A stretch of DNA of 15,762 nt from an uncultured Synechococcus sp. GTDB taxonomy: Bacteria > Cyanobacteriota > Cyanobacteriia > PCC-6307 > Cyanobiaceae. This document shows positions 1 through 8,061 of this stretch, piece after piece; the first letter of the stretch is position 1; every line of letters begins with the position of its first letter. The notes below the pieces were generated by a model. It did not search any database, was not told the DNA's origin, and saw only the letters and a program-made list of their open reading frames with translations. The stretch spans positions 1 to 15,762 of the forward strand of contig CAJWIC010000012.1 of assembly GCA_913040905.1 (NCBI GenBank). Reading direction: 5' to 3'. A program made the position numbers and the translations under genes.

Positions 1-619
1 CGATCCTGATCTGGTTCGACCACGGGCGGTGTTGGCTCGCCGGCAGCGGCGGGGTGTCGGTCAGTGGGGTCGCCACTGGCAGTCGCCCAGAGGTGGGGTC
101 TGGCTGAGTGCCGCCATGCCCTGCTCGGGGCAGTCCGTCACTGCGGCTGGGCTGCTCGGCCTTGCTTTTGCACTGGAGCTTGCCCAGAGGTTGGAGCGGC
201 ATGGCGTGCCGGTACGGATCAAGTGGCCCAACGATCTGCTTGTCGAGGGGCGCAAGCTGGCGGGGGTGTTGCCGCGGCTGGTCCACCGCGGAACGCAGCT
301 GCGGCTGGTGCGCTGCGGCGTCGGCTTGAACGTCTGCAATACGGTTCCAGCCGGTGCCATAGCCCTGCGTGAACTGGTGCCCCCATCGGATGCTTCCGTG
401 GATGTCTGGGTGGGTGAACTGCTGCTAGCGCTGGAGGGCAGCATGAATCTGGTGGCTGGATCCTCCCCCTGGCTTCACCGGGTGGAAGACCGTCTTTGGA
501 GCGATCAGATTGACGGCTCAGGGCAGGAATCTCCCTGGTCCATCGAAGGCCTGTCATCGCGGGGAGGACTGCAACTGCGACGCGGGCAACAGCGAACGGA
601 GTGGATTCGCTGGCCATGA
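1..619 (+). CDS. birA: Biotin--[acetyl-CoA-carboxylase] ligase, 5'-truncated by window edge
   Basis: Attaches biotin, through biotinyl-AMP, to the carboxyl carrier protein of acetyl-CoA carboxylase in the cytoplasm. The frame is open from base 2, so the true start lies before the window. Visible motifs are an RRGVGQWGRHWQSP block near 41-90, matching the biotin-binding GRGRxGRxW loop of the family, and KWPNDLLVEGRKLAGVL at about 221-271, the catalytic lysine and KWPND signature. A CGVGLNV strand follows at about 313-333. The C-terminal SH3-like domain is short and diverged. Nothing visible suggests the DNA-binding N-terminal domain of E. coli BirA, but that part would be outside the window. 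It ends with TGA, 47 bases before the M23 peptidase on the same strand, so co-transcription is possible. Family assignment is firm; length and start are unknown. Confidence 0.93.
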   Translation, partial: DPDLVRPRAVLARRQRRGVGQWGRHWQSPRGGVWLSAAMPCSGQSVTAAGLLGLAFALELAQRLERHGVPVRIKWPNDLLVEGRKLAGVLPRLVHRGTQLRLVRCGVGLNVCNTVPAGAIALRELVPPSDASVDVWVGELLLALEGSMNLVAGSSPWLHRVEDRLWSDQIDGSGQESPWSIEGLSSRGGLQLRRGQQRTEWIRWP

Positions 620-666
620 CCACAGGGACTCCCCCCTAAGGTTCCCCGATCATTTCGTGGCCGGTT

Positions 667-1473
667 GTGATCCGCTGGTGGACGCTGTTTTGGATGCTGA
701 GCATTCCGGCAGCCCCTCTCAAACCCGATCCTGCTCAGATCAGAAGCGCCCAACCACCACTGCGTTTTGATCAGTCCCTGGAGCAGCTTGAGCGTTCCCG
801 GGTGATCACCCCGCGGGAACGGCGCGGCCTTGAGGCAGGACAACTGCTGGCCCCCATCGATGTCTCCCGTCATCAACGGGCCTGTCGCGATGGTGCCCTG
901 TCCCGTCAGGAGTGTGCTGCCGGACTGGCCGTGCGCACGCTACCCCGTTCCTGGGCTGCTCCGGCCAAAGGTCCCACTCCAGATGTCTTCGCGGTCACGC
1001 CGAGACCATCCCCTCTGCCAGGGAATGGAGACACGAGGCTGCTGTTCCCTGTGATCGGTCAGGCCGTCACCAGTAGTGGCTTCGGCTGGCGACTTCATCC
1101 GGTCCTTGGCGAGTGGCTGATGCATTCCGGTCGGGATTTCGCTGCTCCTCAGGGCACACCGGTGGTTGCAGCCCTCTCCGGTCGTGTGGTGAGCAGTGGC
1201 CCGGACGGTGGCTACGGCATCGCCATCGTGCTGGAACACAACGCTCCCAAGCGCCGTACGCTTTATGGACATCTCTCGGAGTTGTACGTCAAAGCCGGGC
1301 AGAGGGTGCGCCAGGGTGAGGTGATCGGTCGTGTCGGCAGTACCGGACTCAGCACCGGCCCTCACCTTCACTTCGAGCTACGTCTCCCTGTCAATGGCGA
1401 CTGGAAACCCGTGGATCCTGAGGAGTTGGATGTGGCTCGATCTCTTCAGCTGCAAACTCTTCAGAGGGCCTGA
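667..1473 (+). CDS. Secreted M23 (LytM/NlpD-type) metallopeptidase
   Basis: 268 aa, predicted to be a zinc endopeptidase (or inactive regulator) acting on peptidoglycan cross-links in the periplasm. I chose the GTG at 667 because it gives a hydrophobic signal-like segment (residues 4-17, WWTLFWMLSIPAAP); the ATG at residue 10 would cut through it. A polar region (20-120) contains a charged helix-like stretch. The C-terminal M23 domain spans about 125-255. Metal ligands and catalytic residues are intact: HSGRD (H153, D157), YGHLS (H202) and GPHLHFEL (H233, H235), so activity is expected. The GSTGLSTGPHLHFE block is characteristic of the family. It ends 4 bases from the 3' end of the opposite-strand response regulator remnant, which leaves no room for a separate terminator. 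The physiological role (division or wall remodelling) is inferred only from the family. Confidence 0.9.
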   Translation: MIRWWTLFWMLSIPAAPLKPDPAQIRSAQPPLRFDQSLEQLERSRVITPRERRGLEAGQLLAPIDVSRHQRACRDGALSRQECAAGLAVRTLPRSWAAPAKGPTPDVFAVTPRPSPLPGNGDTRLLFPVIGQAVTSSGFGWRLHPVLGEWLMHSGRDFAAPQGTPVVAALSGRVVSSGPDGGYGIAIVLEHNAPKRRTLYGHLSELYVKAGQRVRQGEVIGRVGSTGLSTGPHLHFELRLPVNGDWKPVDPEELDVARSLQLQTLQRA

Positions 1474-1477
1474 GAGG

Positions 1478-1924
1478 TCAGTCTGTTTTTTCCCGCAGGA
1501 TGAAGCCCACGCCGCGGACCGTGTGGATCAACGTTGGCGCACCTTTGGATTCGATCTTCTGGCGTAAACAGCGGATGTAGACATCCAGAAGGTTGTCGTC
1601 TCCAAAGAAGTTCTCACCCCAAACACCGCGCATGATCTCCTGCCGTTCGAGCACCCGACCCGAACCACGCATCAGAAAGTTGAGAAGGTCGTATTCCTTC
1701 ACGGACAGCTGAATTGAGCGACCAGCCCGTCTGACGTCTCGGGTTCTGATGTTCATGGATAGGTCAGACACCGTGAGCTGCACCACGTCTTGGCCGGCTT
1801 CGCCACCTCCGGAAAACGCTTCAGCACGTCGCTGCATGGCCCGTAGCCGTGCCATCAGCTCATCGATGGAAAACGGCTTGATCAGGTAGTCGTCGACTCC
1901 GGCATCAAGGAGCCGAAGATTCTT
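1478..1924 (-). pseudogene. OmpR/PhoB-family response regulator missing most of its receiver domain
   Basis: Reading from 1924 down to the TGA at 1480-1478 gives 148 residues. They begin inside a receiver domain: LLDAGVDDYLIKPFSIDEL is the beta5-alpha5 end, including the conserved Lys-Pro. An intact OmpR/PhoB winged-helix domain follows, with a DVYIRCLRQKIE recognition helix and an HTVRGVGFIL wing. The phosphoacceptor Asp and about the first 80-85 residues of a normal 220-250 aa regulator are absent. The frame closes upstream at a TGA (1939-1937), with no ATG, GTG or TTG between that stop and the homologous part. The homology starts directly at the stop codon of the upstream ABC gene (TAA, 1926-1924). 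The only plausible start is ATG 1855, which would give a 125 aa DNA-binding-only protein with a weak ribosome site. I read it as a deletion remnant; a functional stand-alone DNA-binding domain is the alternative. Confidence 0.78.
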
Positions 1925-2622
1925 TATTGTGGTACTTCAGGCCGGATCCTGCCATCCTGAAATCGGGCGATGCGATGGGCTCGTGCTGCCACATCGTCTT
2001 CATGGGTGACCATCACCAGGGTGATTCCTTGCTGATGTAACTCGTCGAAGAGATCCAGCACCTCAGCCGTGGTGTTCGAGTCCAGGGCTCCTGTGGGCTC
2101 GTCCGCCAGAAGCAGGCTTGGGCGATTGATGATGGCTCTGGCGATGGCAACCCTCTGCTGCTGGCCGCCGGAAAGCTGGTTGGGACGATTGTCCAGTCGT
2201 TGACTCAGGCCGACGCGATCCAGTGCTGCAGCCGCCCGTTCCCTGCGTTCCTCCAGGGGGACTCCGGCGTAAACCATCGGCAGCATCACGTTGTCCATCG
2301 CCGAGGCATGGGGAAGGAGATGGAATTGCTGGAACACAAATCCCAGCGACTGGTTGCGCAGGTCGGCAAGTGCATCGTCATCAAGCTGCTCGACGGCGAT
2401 GCCGTTGAGCCTGTAGCGACCACCGGTTGGCCGATCCAGGCAGCCAAGAATGTTCATGGCAGTGCTCTTTCCCGAGCCGCTTGCTCCCATCACCGCCAGG
2501 TAATCGCCGCGGTGGACGCTGAGATCGAGTTGATCCAACGCCTTGACCTGAAGATCACCCTGGCCATAGACCTTGCTGACGCCACGAAGTTCAGCGACAG
2601 CCTGCGGGGATGATTCAGCCAA
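1924..2622 (-). CDS. ABC transporter ATP-binding protein, MacB/LolD type
   Basis: 232 aa cytoplasmic ATPase subunit of an exporter or lipoprotein-release type ABC system. All motifs are present: Walker [10 protein letters not shown] (46-54), Q-loop FQQFHLLP (97-104), signature [14 protein letters not shown] (150-163), Walker [14 protein letters not shown] (170-182) and H-loop H207. The DEPTGALDS and [15 protein letters not shown] segments are typical of the MacB/LolD/FtsE group. No permease gene is adjacent, so the partner must lie elsewhere. The TTG at 2622 puts the start 8 bases inside the 3' end of ndhB, suggesting translational coupling; I see no strong Shine-Dalgarno sequence. The C-terminus ([10 protein letters not shown] plus a short tail) has the normal family length, so this gene looks intact although the following regulator is broken at its boundary. 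Confidence 0.92.
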   Translation of the reverse strand: MAESSPQAVAELRGVSKVYGQGDLQVKALDQLDLSVHRGDYLAVMGASGSGKSTAMNILGCLDRPTGGRYRLNGIAVEQLDDDALADLRNQSLGFVFQQFHLLPHASAMDNVMLPMVYAGVPLEERRERAAAALDRVGLSQRLDNRPNQLSGGQQQRVAIARAIINRPSLLLADEPTGALDSNTTAEVLDLFDELHQQGITLVMVTHEDDVAARAHRIARFQDGRIRPEVPQ

Positions 2623-4186
2623 GGCCGCGTTGTGTGGATTGGGCGATGGCTTCCTGCAGCAACGGGCTGCTGGTCACAGCCGTGTTAGCCCATTGGAACA
2701 GGGGGTTGGAGAGGATGCCTCCCACAGCGGTTACGGCAACACATCCGATCAGCGCCACTCTCAGGGGCTGCATGCCCATCACCGACCAGCTCACGTCTGG
2801 ATAGGCCTTGACGATGTCGGACGCTTCCTGGGGTTCCTTGACCACCATCATCTTGATCACCGAGATGTAGTAGTAGATCGACACCACCGATGTGATCAAT
2901 CCGACGACGACGAGAAGATATTGGTGGTCAGCCCAGCCTGCGAAGAACAGGTAAATCTTTCCGAAGAACCCCAGCATCGGCGGAATGCCTCCCAGTGAAA
3001 GCAGGCAGAGGCTGAGCCCGAGGGTGATCAGTGGATCCTTTTGATACAGACCGGCGTAATCAGAGATCCTGTCGCTGCCCGTGCGGATCGAGAACAAGAT
3101 GATGCAGGCGAAGGCACCGAGGTTCATGAACAGATAGGCGGCCATGTAAAGGACCATGGCGGCGAAGCCGTCTTCAGTTCCGCAGACCATGCCGATCATC
3201 ACGAAGCCGGCCTGACCGATCGAGCTGTACGCCAGCATCCGCTTCATCGAGGTCTGGGCCAGTGCCACCACGTTGCCCAGGGTCATGCTGAGCACAGCCA
3301 GAACGGTGAACAGCAGCTTCCACTGGCCGTCAAAGGCTCCGAAGCAACCCACCAGAATCCGGAGCGCGAGAGCGAAGCCTGCGGCCTTGGACCCGACCGA
3401 AAGGAAAGCCACCACCGGTGTGGGGGATCCCTCGTAAACATCCGGCGTCCACTGGTGGAAGGGAACGGCAGCAATTTTGAAGGCCACTGTTGCCAGAACG
3501 AACACCAGAGCCAGGGCCGCCAGCGGAGTGGTGCTCGTCTGGAGGGCCACCCCGATGGCCTCAAGGCTGGTGCTGCCGCTCAGGCCGTACAGGAGGGAGG
3601 ATCCGTAGAGAAAGACGGCGGCTGCGGCAGATCCCACCAGGAGGTATTTGAGCGCTGCCTCGGAACTGCGGGCGTCCCGCTTCATGTATCCCGACAACAG
3701 ATAACTGGCCACCGAGAGCGTCTCCAGCGAGATGAATACACTCACCAGATCCGTTGCGCCGCAAAGCAACATCGCTCCGAGGGTGGCGGCCAGCAGAATT
3801 GCGGCGTATTCCCCGACAGGGGTACCGCTCTGCTCGGCGTAACGCCAGCTGATCAACAACGACAGCAGGGTTGAAAGAGCGATGACCGCTCGAAAGGCCA
3901 CGGCGAGGTTGTCCGCCAGAAATGCACCGAGGAAAGAGCTCTCAACCGGAGCATTCCATTGCAGTGCCAGCATCAGCAGCGCTGTGCCGAGACCTGCGTA
4001 GCAAATGGGTGGAACCCAGCGGGCAGCGACCTTTTCGCCGGCCAGATCCACCAGAAGTGTGGCGATCATCGCCAGCAGAACAGCTCCCTCCGGCAACACC
4101 GCCGTGGCGTTCAGAGAGAGGTTGAGAAGCTCACCAGGGGCTGCCATGGCCTGGGCGGCGAGAAGAAAGACACCCATTTCGGGCAT
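2615..4186 (-). CDS. ndhB: NAD(P)H-quinone oxidoreductase (NDH-1) subunit 2 / NdhB
   Basis: 523 aa, very hydrophobic membrane subunit of cyanobacterial NDH-1. It is one of three antiporter-like proton-pumping subunits in thylakoid respiration, cyclic electron flow and CO2 uptake. I see about 13-14 membrane segments. Functional landmarks are the helix glutamate E155 in [20 protein letters not shown]237 and H244 in [21 protein letters not shown], the broken-helix [13 protein letters not shown], and K410 in [10 protein letters not shown]. All are conserved in NuoN/NdhB proteins. ATG 4186 is the first start; ATG 4147 (residue 14) is a weaker alternative. The start of topA is divergent across a 112-base gap. 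The 3' end overlaps the ABC ATPase by 8 bases. Length matches cyanobacterial NdhB and I see no damage. Confidence 0.97.
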   Translation of the reverse strand: MPEMGVFLLAAQAMAAPGELLNLSLNATAVLPEGAVLLAMIATLLVDLAGEKVAARWVPPICYAGLGTALLMLALQWNAPVESSFLGAFLADNLAVAFRAVIALSTLLSLLISWRYAEQSGTPVGEYAAILLAATLGAMLLCGATDLVSVFISLETLSVASYLLSGYMKRDARSSEAALKYLLVGSAAAAVFLYGSSLLYGLSGSTSLEAIGVALQTSTTPLAALALVFVLATVAFKIAAVPFHQWTPDVYEGSPTPVVAFLSVGSKAAGFALALRILVGCFGAFDGQWKLLFTVLAVLSMTLGNVVALAQTSMKRMLAYSSIGQAGFVMIGMVCGTEDGFAAMVLYMAAYLFMNLGAFACIILFSIRTGSDRISDYAGLYQKDPLITLGLSLCLLSLGGIPPMLGFFGKIYLFFAGWADHQYLLVVVGLITSVVSIYYYISVIKMMVVKEPQEASDIVKAYPDVSWSVMGMQPLRVALIGCVAVTAVGGILSNPLFQWANTAVTSSPLLQEAIAQSTQRGLG

Positions 4187-4298
4187 GGCGGCCTGAATCC
4201 ATTGCGCTGAGGGGACTGTAGCGGCGCTCCTCGGCAGGACTGCTCATGCAGAGCGCTTGGCGGTGCGATAAAGAAGGGACACGGTTCATGGCCCGCCT
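4187..4298. promoter_or_regulatory. Divergent intergenic region between ndhB and topA
   Basis: This is the only non-coding space before both genes, so it should hold both promoters. On the plus strand a TG-extended -10-like GATAAA (4267-4272) would give a roughly 20-base leader for topA. On the minus strand TACAGT (4220-4215) could be a -10 for ndhB. Neither has a convincing -35 box at 16-18 bases, so the exact sites are weak guesses; the regulatory role follows from the divergent layout. Confidence 0.4.
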
Positions 4299-7001
4299 GT
4301 GGCGCACACCCTCGTCATCGTTGAAAGCCCTACGAAGGCCCGCACCATCCGCGGCTTCCTTCCGAAGGGGTTCAAGGTCGAGGCGTCCATGGGCCATGTG
4401 CGGGATCTCCCCAACAACGCCAGTGAGATCCCAGCATCCGCGAAGGGTCAGAAATGGGCCAACCTCGGCGTCAACACCGAAGCCAACTTCGAGCCCCTGT
4501 ACGTGGTGCCGAAGGACAAGAAAAAGGTGGTGCGGGAGCTCAAAGATGCCTTGAAGGGTGCGGATCAGTTGCTGCTGGCCACGGACGAAGATCGCGAAGG
4601 GGAAAGCATCAGCTGGCACCTGTTGCAGTTGCTGGCCCCCAAGGTTCCGGTGAAGCGGATGGTGTTTCACGAGATCACCAAGGAAGCCATCGGCAAAGCT
4701 CTGGATCAGACCCGTGATCTGGACATGGAGCTTGTTCATGCCCAGGAGACGCGCCGGATCCTGGATCGCCTCGTCGGCTACACCCTCTCCCCCCTGTTGT
4801 GGAAAAAGGTGGCGTGGGGGCTCTCTGCCGGGCGGGTTCAATCCGTTGCTGTCCGCTTGCTGGTGCAGCGGGAACGGGCCCGGCGGGCCTTTCGCAGCGG
4901 CAGCTACTGGGATCTCAAAGCCCAGCTCGAGCATGCCGGCAGCGGTTTTGAAGCCAAGCTCACCCATGTGAGCGGCCGCCGAATCGCCAGCGGTAACGAC
5001 TTCGACGAAAGCACCGGCGGTCTCAAGGCGGGCAGCGAGGTGCGACTGCTGACGGAGGAGGAGGCCCGCGGCCTGGCTGCAACGGTTCAGACCGCAGCCT
5101 GGTCCGTGGATGCGGTGGAAGAGAAGCCAACGGTGCGAAAGCCGGTGCCTCCGTTCACCACCAGCACGCTGCAGCAGGAGGCGAACCGCAAGCTGCGCCT
5201 CTCGGCGCGGGAGACGATGCGCTGCGCCCAGGGCCTCTACGAACGCGGTTTCATCACCTACATGCGAACCGATTCGGTTCATCTTTCTGATCAGGCGATC
5301 AGCGCCTCTCGCAGCTGTGTGGAGGGCCTCTACGGCAAGGAGTATCTGAGCAAGGGGCCGCGGCAATTCAGCACCAAGGCCCGCAATGCGCAGGAGGCCC
5401 ACGAGGCGATCCGCCCCTCCGGCGAGAGCTTCCGCACGCCTGGAGAAACGGGGCTGGAAGGCCGCGACCTGGCGGTGTACGACCTCATCTGGAAACGCAC
5501 CGTCGCCAGCCAGATGGCGGAAGCCCGGCTGACCATGCTGTCGATCGATCTCAGCTCCGGCGAGGCCAGCTTCCGAGCCAGTGGCAAGCGGATCGATTTT
5601 CCTGGCTTCTTTCGCGCCTACGTCGAGGGCAGTGATGACCCCGATGCGGCCCTTGAGGGCCAGGAAGTGCTCCTGCCCGCCCTGGCGGTGGGCGACGCCC
5701 CTGTGCCGAAGCAGGTGGAACCTCTGGGCCACCAGACCCAGCCGCCTGCCCGGTTCAGCGAAGCCTCACTGGTGAAGATGCTGGAAAAGGAGGGAATCGG
5801 CCGCCCCTCCACCTATGCCTCGATCATCGGCACGATCGTTGATCGTGGTTACTCCACCCTGCAGGGCAATGCCCTGACCCCCAGCTTCACGGCCTTCGCT
5901 GTGACCGCTCTGCTGGAGGAGCATTTCCCGGATCTGGTCGACACGAGCTTCACGGCTCGAATGGAGAACACCCTCGACGAGATCTCCCACGGCAAGGTCG
6001 AGTGGCTGCCTTACCTGGAGACATTTTTCAAAGGGGATGAAGGTCTGGAGAACCAGGTCCAGCAGCGGGAGGGGGACATCGATCCCGGTGCTTCCCGCAC
6101 AGTGGATCTTGAGGGACTGTCCTGCGTCGTGCGCATCGGTCGTTTCGGTGCCTACCTCGAGGCCAAACGGGTCAGCGATGACGGCGAAGAGGAGCTGATC
6201 AAGGCCACCCTGCCCCGGGAGATCACACCGGCGGACCTGGACTCGGACCAGGCGGAGTTGATCCTGAAGCAGAAGGCGGATGGTCCGGAAGCCATCGGCG
6301 AGGACCCGGAAACAGGCGACCTGGTGTACCTGCTCTTCGGCCAGTACGGGCCCTATGTGCAGCGCGGCCAGGTGAGTGATGAGAATCCAAAGCCCAAACG
6401 TGCCTCCCTGCCCAAGGGGCAGAAGCCTGAGGATCTGACCCTGGACGATGCCTTAGGGCTCCTGCGTCTCCCCCGATTGCTGGGGGAACACCCCGATGGA
6501 GGGCGGGTTCAGGCCGGTCTGGGGCGTTTCGGGCCCTACGTGGTCTGGGACAAGGGCAAGGGTGAGAAGGACTATCGCTCTCTCAAGGGTGACGACGATG
6601 TGCTCGCCGTCGGCCTCAGTCGCGCCCTGGAGCTGCTTGCCATGCCCAAACGGGGCCGCGGCGGCAGGACGGCTCTGAAGGATCTCGGCAAGCCCGAGGG
6701 CAGCGACGAGACGATTCAGGTCTACGACGGTCCCTACGGCCTTTATGTCAAGCAGGGCAAGGTCAATGCCTCCCTGCCCGAAGGCAAAGGTGCGGATGAC
6801 GTCACGCTTGAGGAGGCTGTGCAACTGCTGGCGGCCAAGGCCTCGGCCAAGAAGAGCAGCCGCAAGACCACGGCGGCCAAAAAAACTGCCGCCAAGAAAC
6901 CTGCTGCGAAGAAGCCCGCCGCCAAGAAGCCTCCGGCCACCACCAAGACCGGACGGCTGCGGGCCAGCGCCGTTCGGGTGATCAAACCCGGCGATAGCTG
7001 A
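4299..7001 (+). CDS. topA: DNA topoisomerase I (type IA)
   Basis: 900 aa. Relaxes negative supercoils by a Tyr-linked single-strand break. The N-terminal Toprim domain has VIVESPTKA (E9) and the metal-binding ATDEDREGE (D96, D98, E100). The active-site block FITYMRTDS carries Y321 and R323, almost the same numbering as the E. coli enzyme. Instead of cysteine zinc ribbons the C-terminus has four Toprim_Crpt-like repeats built on GxFGPYV (aromatic cores near 616-619, 683-686, 744-747 and 813-816), then a Lys/Ala/Pro-rich tail (845-900). I chose GTG 4299 because [14 protein letters not shown] is the family's start. ATG 4288 is out of frame. The stop overlaps the next ATG by one base (TGATG), making topA the first gene of a five-gene overlapping cluster. 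Confidence 0.97.
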   Translation: MAHTLVIVESPTKARTIRGFLPKGFKVEASMGHVRDLPNNASEIPASAKGQKWANLGVNTEANFEPLYVVPKDKKKVVRELKDALKGADQLLLATDEDREGESISWHLLQLLAPKVPVKRMVFHEITKEAIGKALDQTRDLDMELVHAQETRRILDRLVGYTLSPLLWKKVAWGLSAGRVQSVAVRLLVQRERARRAFRSGSYWDLKAQLEHAGSGFEAKLTHVSGRRIASGNDFDESTGGLKAGSEVRLLTEEEARGLAATVQTAAWSVDAVEEKPTVRKPVPPFTTSTLQQEANRKLRLSARETMRCAQGLYERGFITYMRTDSVHLSDQAISASRSCVEGLYGKEYLSKGPRQFSTKARNAQEAHEAIRPSGESFRTPGETGLEGRDLAVYDLIWKRTVASQMAEARLTMLSIDLSSGEASFRASGKRIDFPGFFRAYVEGSDDPDAALEGQEVLLPALAVGDAPVPKQVEPLGHQTQPPARFSEASLVKMLEKEGIGRPSTYASIIGTIVDRGYSTLQGNALTPSFTAFAVTALLEEHFPDLVDTSFTARMENTLDEISHGKVEWLPYLETFFKGDEGLENQVQQREGDIDPGASRTVDLEGLSCVVRIGRFGAYLEAKRVSDDGEEELIKATLPREITPADLDSDQAELILKQKADGPEAIGEDPETGDLVYLLFGQYGPYVQRGQVSDENPKPKRASLPKGQKPEDLTLDDALGLLRLPRLLGEHPDGGRVQAGLGRFGPYVVWDKGKGEKDYRSLKGDDDVLAVGLSRALELLAMPKRGRGGRTALKDLGKPEGSDETIQVYDGPYGLYVKQGKVNASLPEGKGADDVTLEEAVQLLAAKASAKKSSRKTTAAKKTAAKKPAAKKPAAKKPPATTKTGRLRASAVRVIKPGDS
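6873..6932 (+). repeat. 15-bp tandem coding repeat, four AAKK(T/P) units in the TopA tail
   Basis: Four consecutive pentapeptides (residues 859-878: AAKKT, then AAKKP three times) are encoded by 15-base units with synonymous differences (AAA/AAG, GCC/GCT/GCG). The synonymous variation suggests the peptide is maintained by selection rather than being a very recent duplication. Lys-rich tails of this kind on actinobacterial TopA bind DNA and raise processivity; a similar role here is inference. Confidence 0.8.
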
Positions 7002-7411
7002 TGTCTCGCCTGGTCTGGCTGCTCCCATTGGCGCTGCTGCAGGCCTGTGCCGGCTCGCCGGTGGCGGAGGAGTTGCAGCGCAGCTTCGACGCCCCTGAGC
7101 TCACGGTGACCGGGGCTGTCGAATCGGTCCCTGATCAACCGGTCCTGGATCAGAACCTCACGGATCGGCCGCAGGAGGTCGAAGAGGAGGAAACCGTTGC
7201 GCCCGCCAACGACGTTGACGTCGCTCCTGATGTCGATGCAGGCATTGATCCGCAGCCGATGTCCAAGTCGTTGCAGCCGCCGGCGCCCTATCGCATCACC
7301 CTTCGCCTCGCCGCTGCCGATCCAGCCGCCCCTGCAGAAGCGGTCACCCGGGCTTTGCGGCAGTCCGAGGTCGTCTTCTCCGTGGAACGGATCGAGCGGA
7401 TCGCGCCATGA
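7001..7411 (+). CDS. Small putative lipoprotein of unknown function
   Basis: 136 aa, no family that I recognise. The N-terminus is a signal peptide (residues 4-15) ending in LLQAC, a somewhat atypical lipobox with Gln at -2, so C16 could be lipidated. The middle (about 40-87) is Asp/Glu/Pro/Val-rich low complexity and probably disordered. A short C-terminal part (about 95-134, PYRITLRLAAADPAAPAEAV onwards) shows a strand-helix-strand pattern and may be the conserved folded piece. ATG 7001 overlaps the topA stop (TGATG), and the stop overlaps the next start (ATGA), so expression is probably coupled to both neighbours. Envelope location is inferred; no enzymatic motif is visible. Confidence 0.75.
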   Translation: MSRLVWLLPLALLQACAGSPVAEELQRSFDAPELTVTGAVESVPDQPVLDQNLTDRPQEVEEEETVAPANDVDVAPDVDAGIDPQPMSKSLQPPAPYRITLRLAAADPAAPAEAVTRALRQSEVVFSVERIERIAP

Positions 7412-8061
7412 GTGAGCTGCGAGCGAACCTGAGCCGGCAACAAGCTCTCCGGCTTGTGGAGGGGGCTTATCTGGCAGCCACCACCGGACTGATCTGGCTG
7501 GCGTTGTACTACCTGCCTGTGGGAGGTGCGCTCTTCCGTCTTGCCCTGCCGTTGCCCCTCGCGCTGCTGCAATTGCGACGTGGTGGACGCTCGGGGGCGG
7601 AAGGAGTGTTGCTGGCTGTGTTGTTGATGACAGCGTTGATGGGCCCTGTGCGTGGGCCTTTGCTCCTTTTCCCGTACGGCCTGATGGCCCTGTGGTTGGG
7701 ATGGAGCTGGGGCAAGGGGTGCAGCTGGTGGTTGAGCTGGCCGGTGGGAGTGGTGCTGGGCAGCCTTGGATTTCTGGTGCGGGTTCTGGTGTTGTCGCTC
7801 CTTGTCGGTGAAAACCTGTGGGTGGTGATCACCCGTGCCGGGGCGGGGCTGCTCGACCGGCTGATCGCGCTGTTGCAGTTACCCATCAGTCCGGATCTCA
7901 CCAGTGTTCAGTTGATGGCTCTTGCTCTTGTTGTGGTGCAGGAGGTGATCTATGTGCTGTCACTCCATGCCCTGGCGTACTGGATCTTTCCCCGGCTCAA
8001 CGCGCCGATCCCAGAGCCGCCGCGGCTCCTGCATGGACTTGTTGCCCTTGATCCCCTCTGA
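7408..8061 (+). CDS. DUF2232-like polytopic membrane protein
   Basis: 217 aa with about six membrane segments (near 18-37, 40-56, 64-79, 82-99, 107-132 and 163-193) and short loops. Size, topology and position before a CobT/UPF0284 gene fit the cyanobacterial DUF2232 family, whose biochemical role is unknown. The compact six-helix shape resembles substrate-binding (S) components of ECF vitamin transporters, but no diagnostic S-component motif is visible, so transport is only a hypothesis. It begins in an ATGA overlap with the lipoprotein gene, and its last 29 bases overlap the start of the downstream gene. Confidence 0.75.
   Translation: MSELRANLSRQQALRLVEGAYLAATTGLIWLALYYLPVGGALFRLALPLPLALLQLRRGGRSGAEGVLLAVLLMTALMGPVRGPLLLFPYGLMALWLGWSWGKGCSWWLSWPVGVVLGSLGFLVRVLVLSLLVGENLWVVITRAGAGLLDRLIALLQLPISPDLTSVQLMALALVVVQEVIYVLSLHALAYWIFPRLNAPIPEPPRLLHGLVALDPL

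Noticed and set aside
3041..3874. 277-codon plus-strand frame opposite ndhB
   Set aside because: The translation is polar, His/Gln/Arg-rich and lacks any motif; the opposite strand encodes the fully conserved NdhB membrane helices.
4288..4299. ATG at 4288 as the start of topA
   Set aside because: It is out of frame with the Toprim domain; GTG 4299 gives the family's [14 protein letters not shown] start.
4131..5732. Long (533 codon) open frame on the minus strand opposite topA
   Set aside because: Composition is Gly/Ala/Arg/His-rich without any domain, it lies antisense to the conserved Toprim and catalytic parts of topA, and it also covers the ndhB start. It is a typical antisense shadow in GC-rich DNA.
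7952..8032. N-terminal extension of the CobT homologue to an ATG at 7952
   Set aside because: The added 27 residues (Cys/Arg/Ser-rich) come from the DUF2232 coding region in another frame and do not resemble the family start; ATG 8033 fits.
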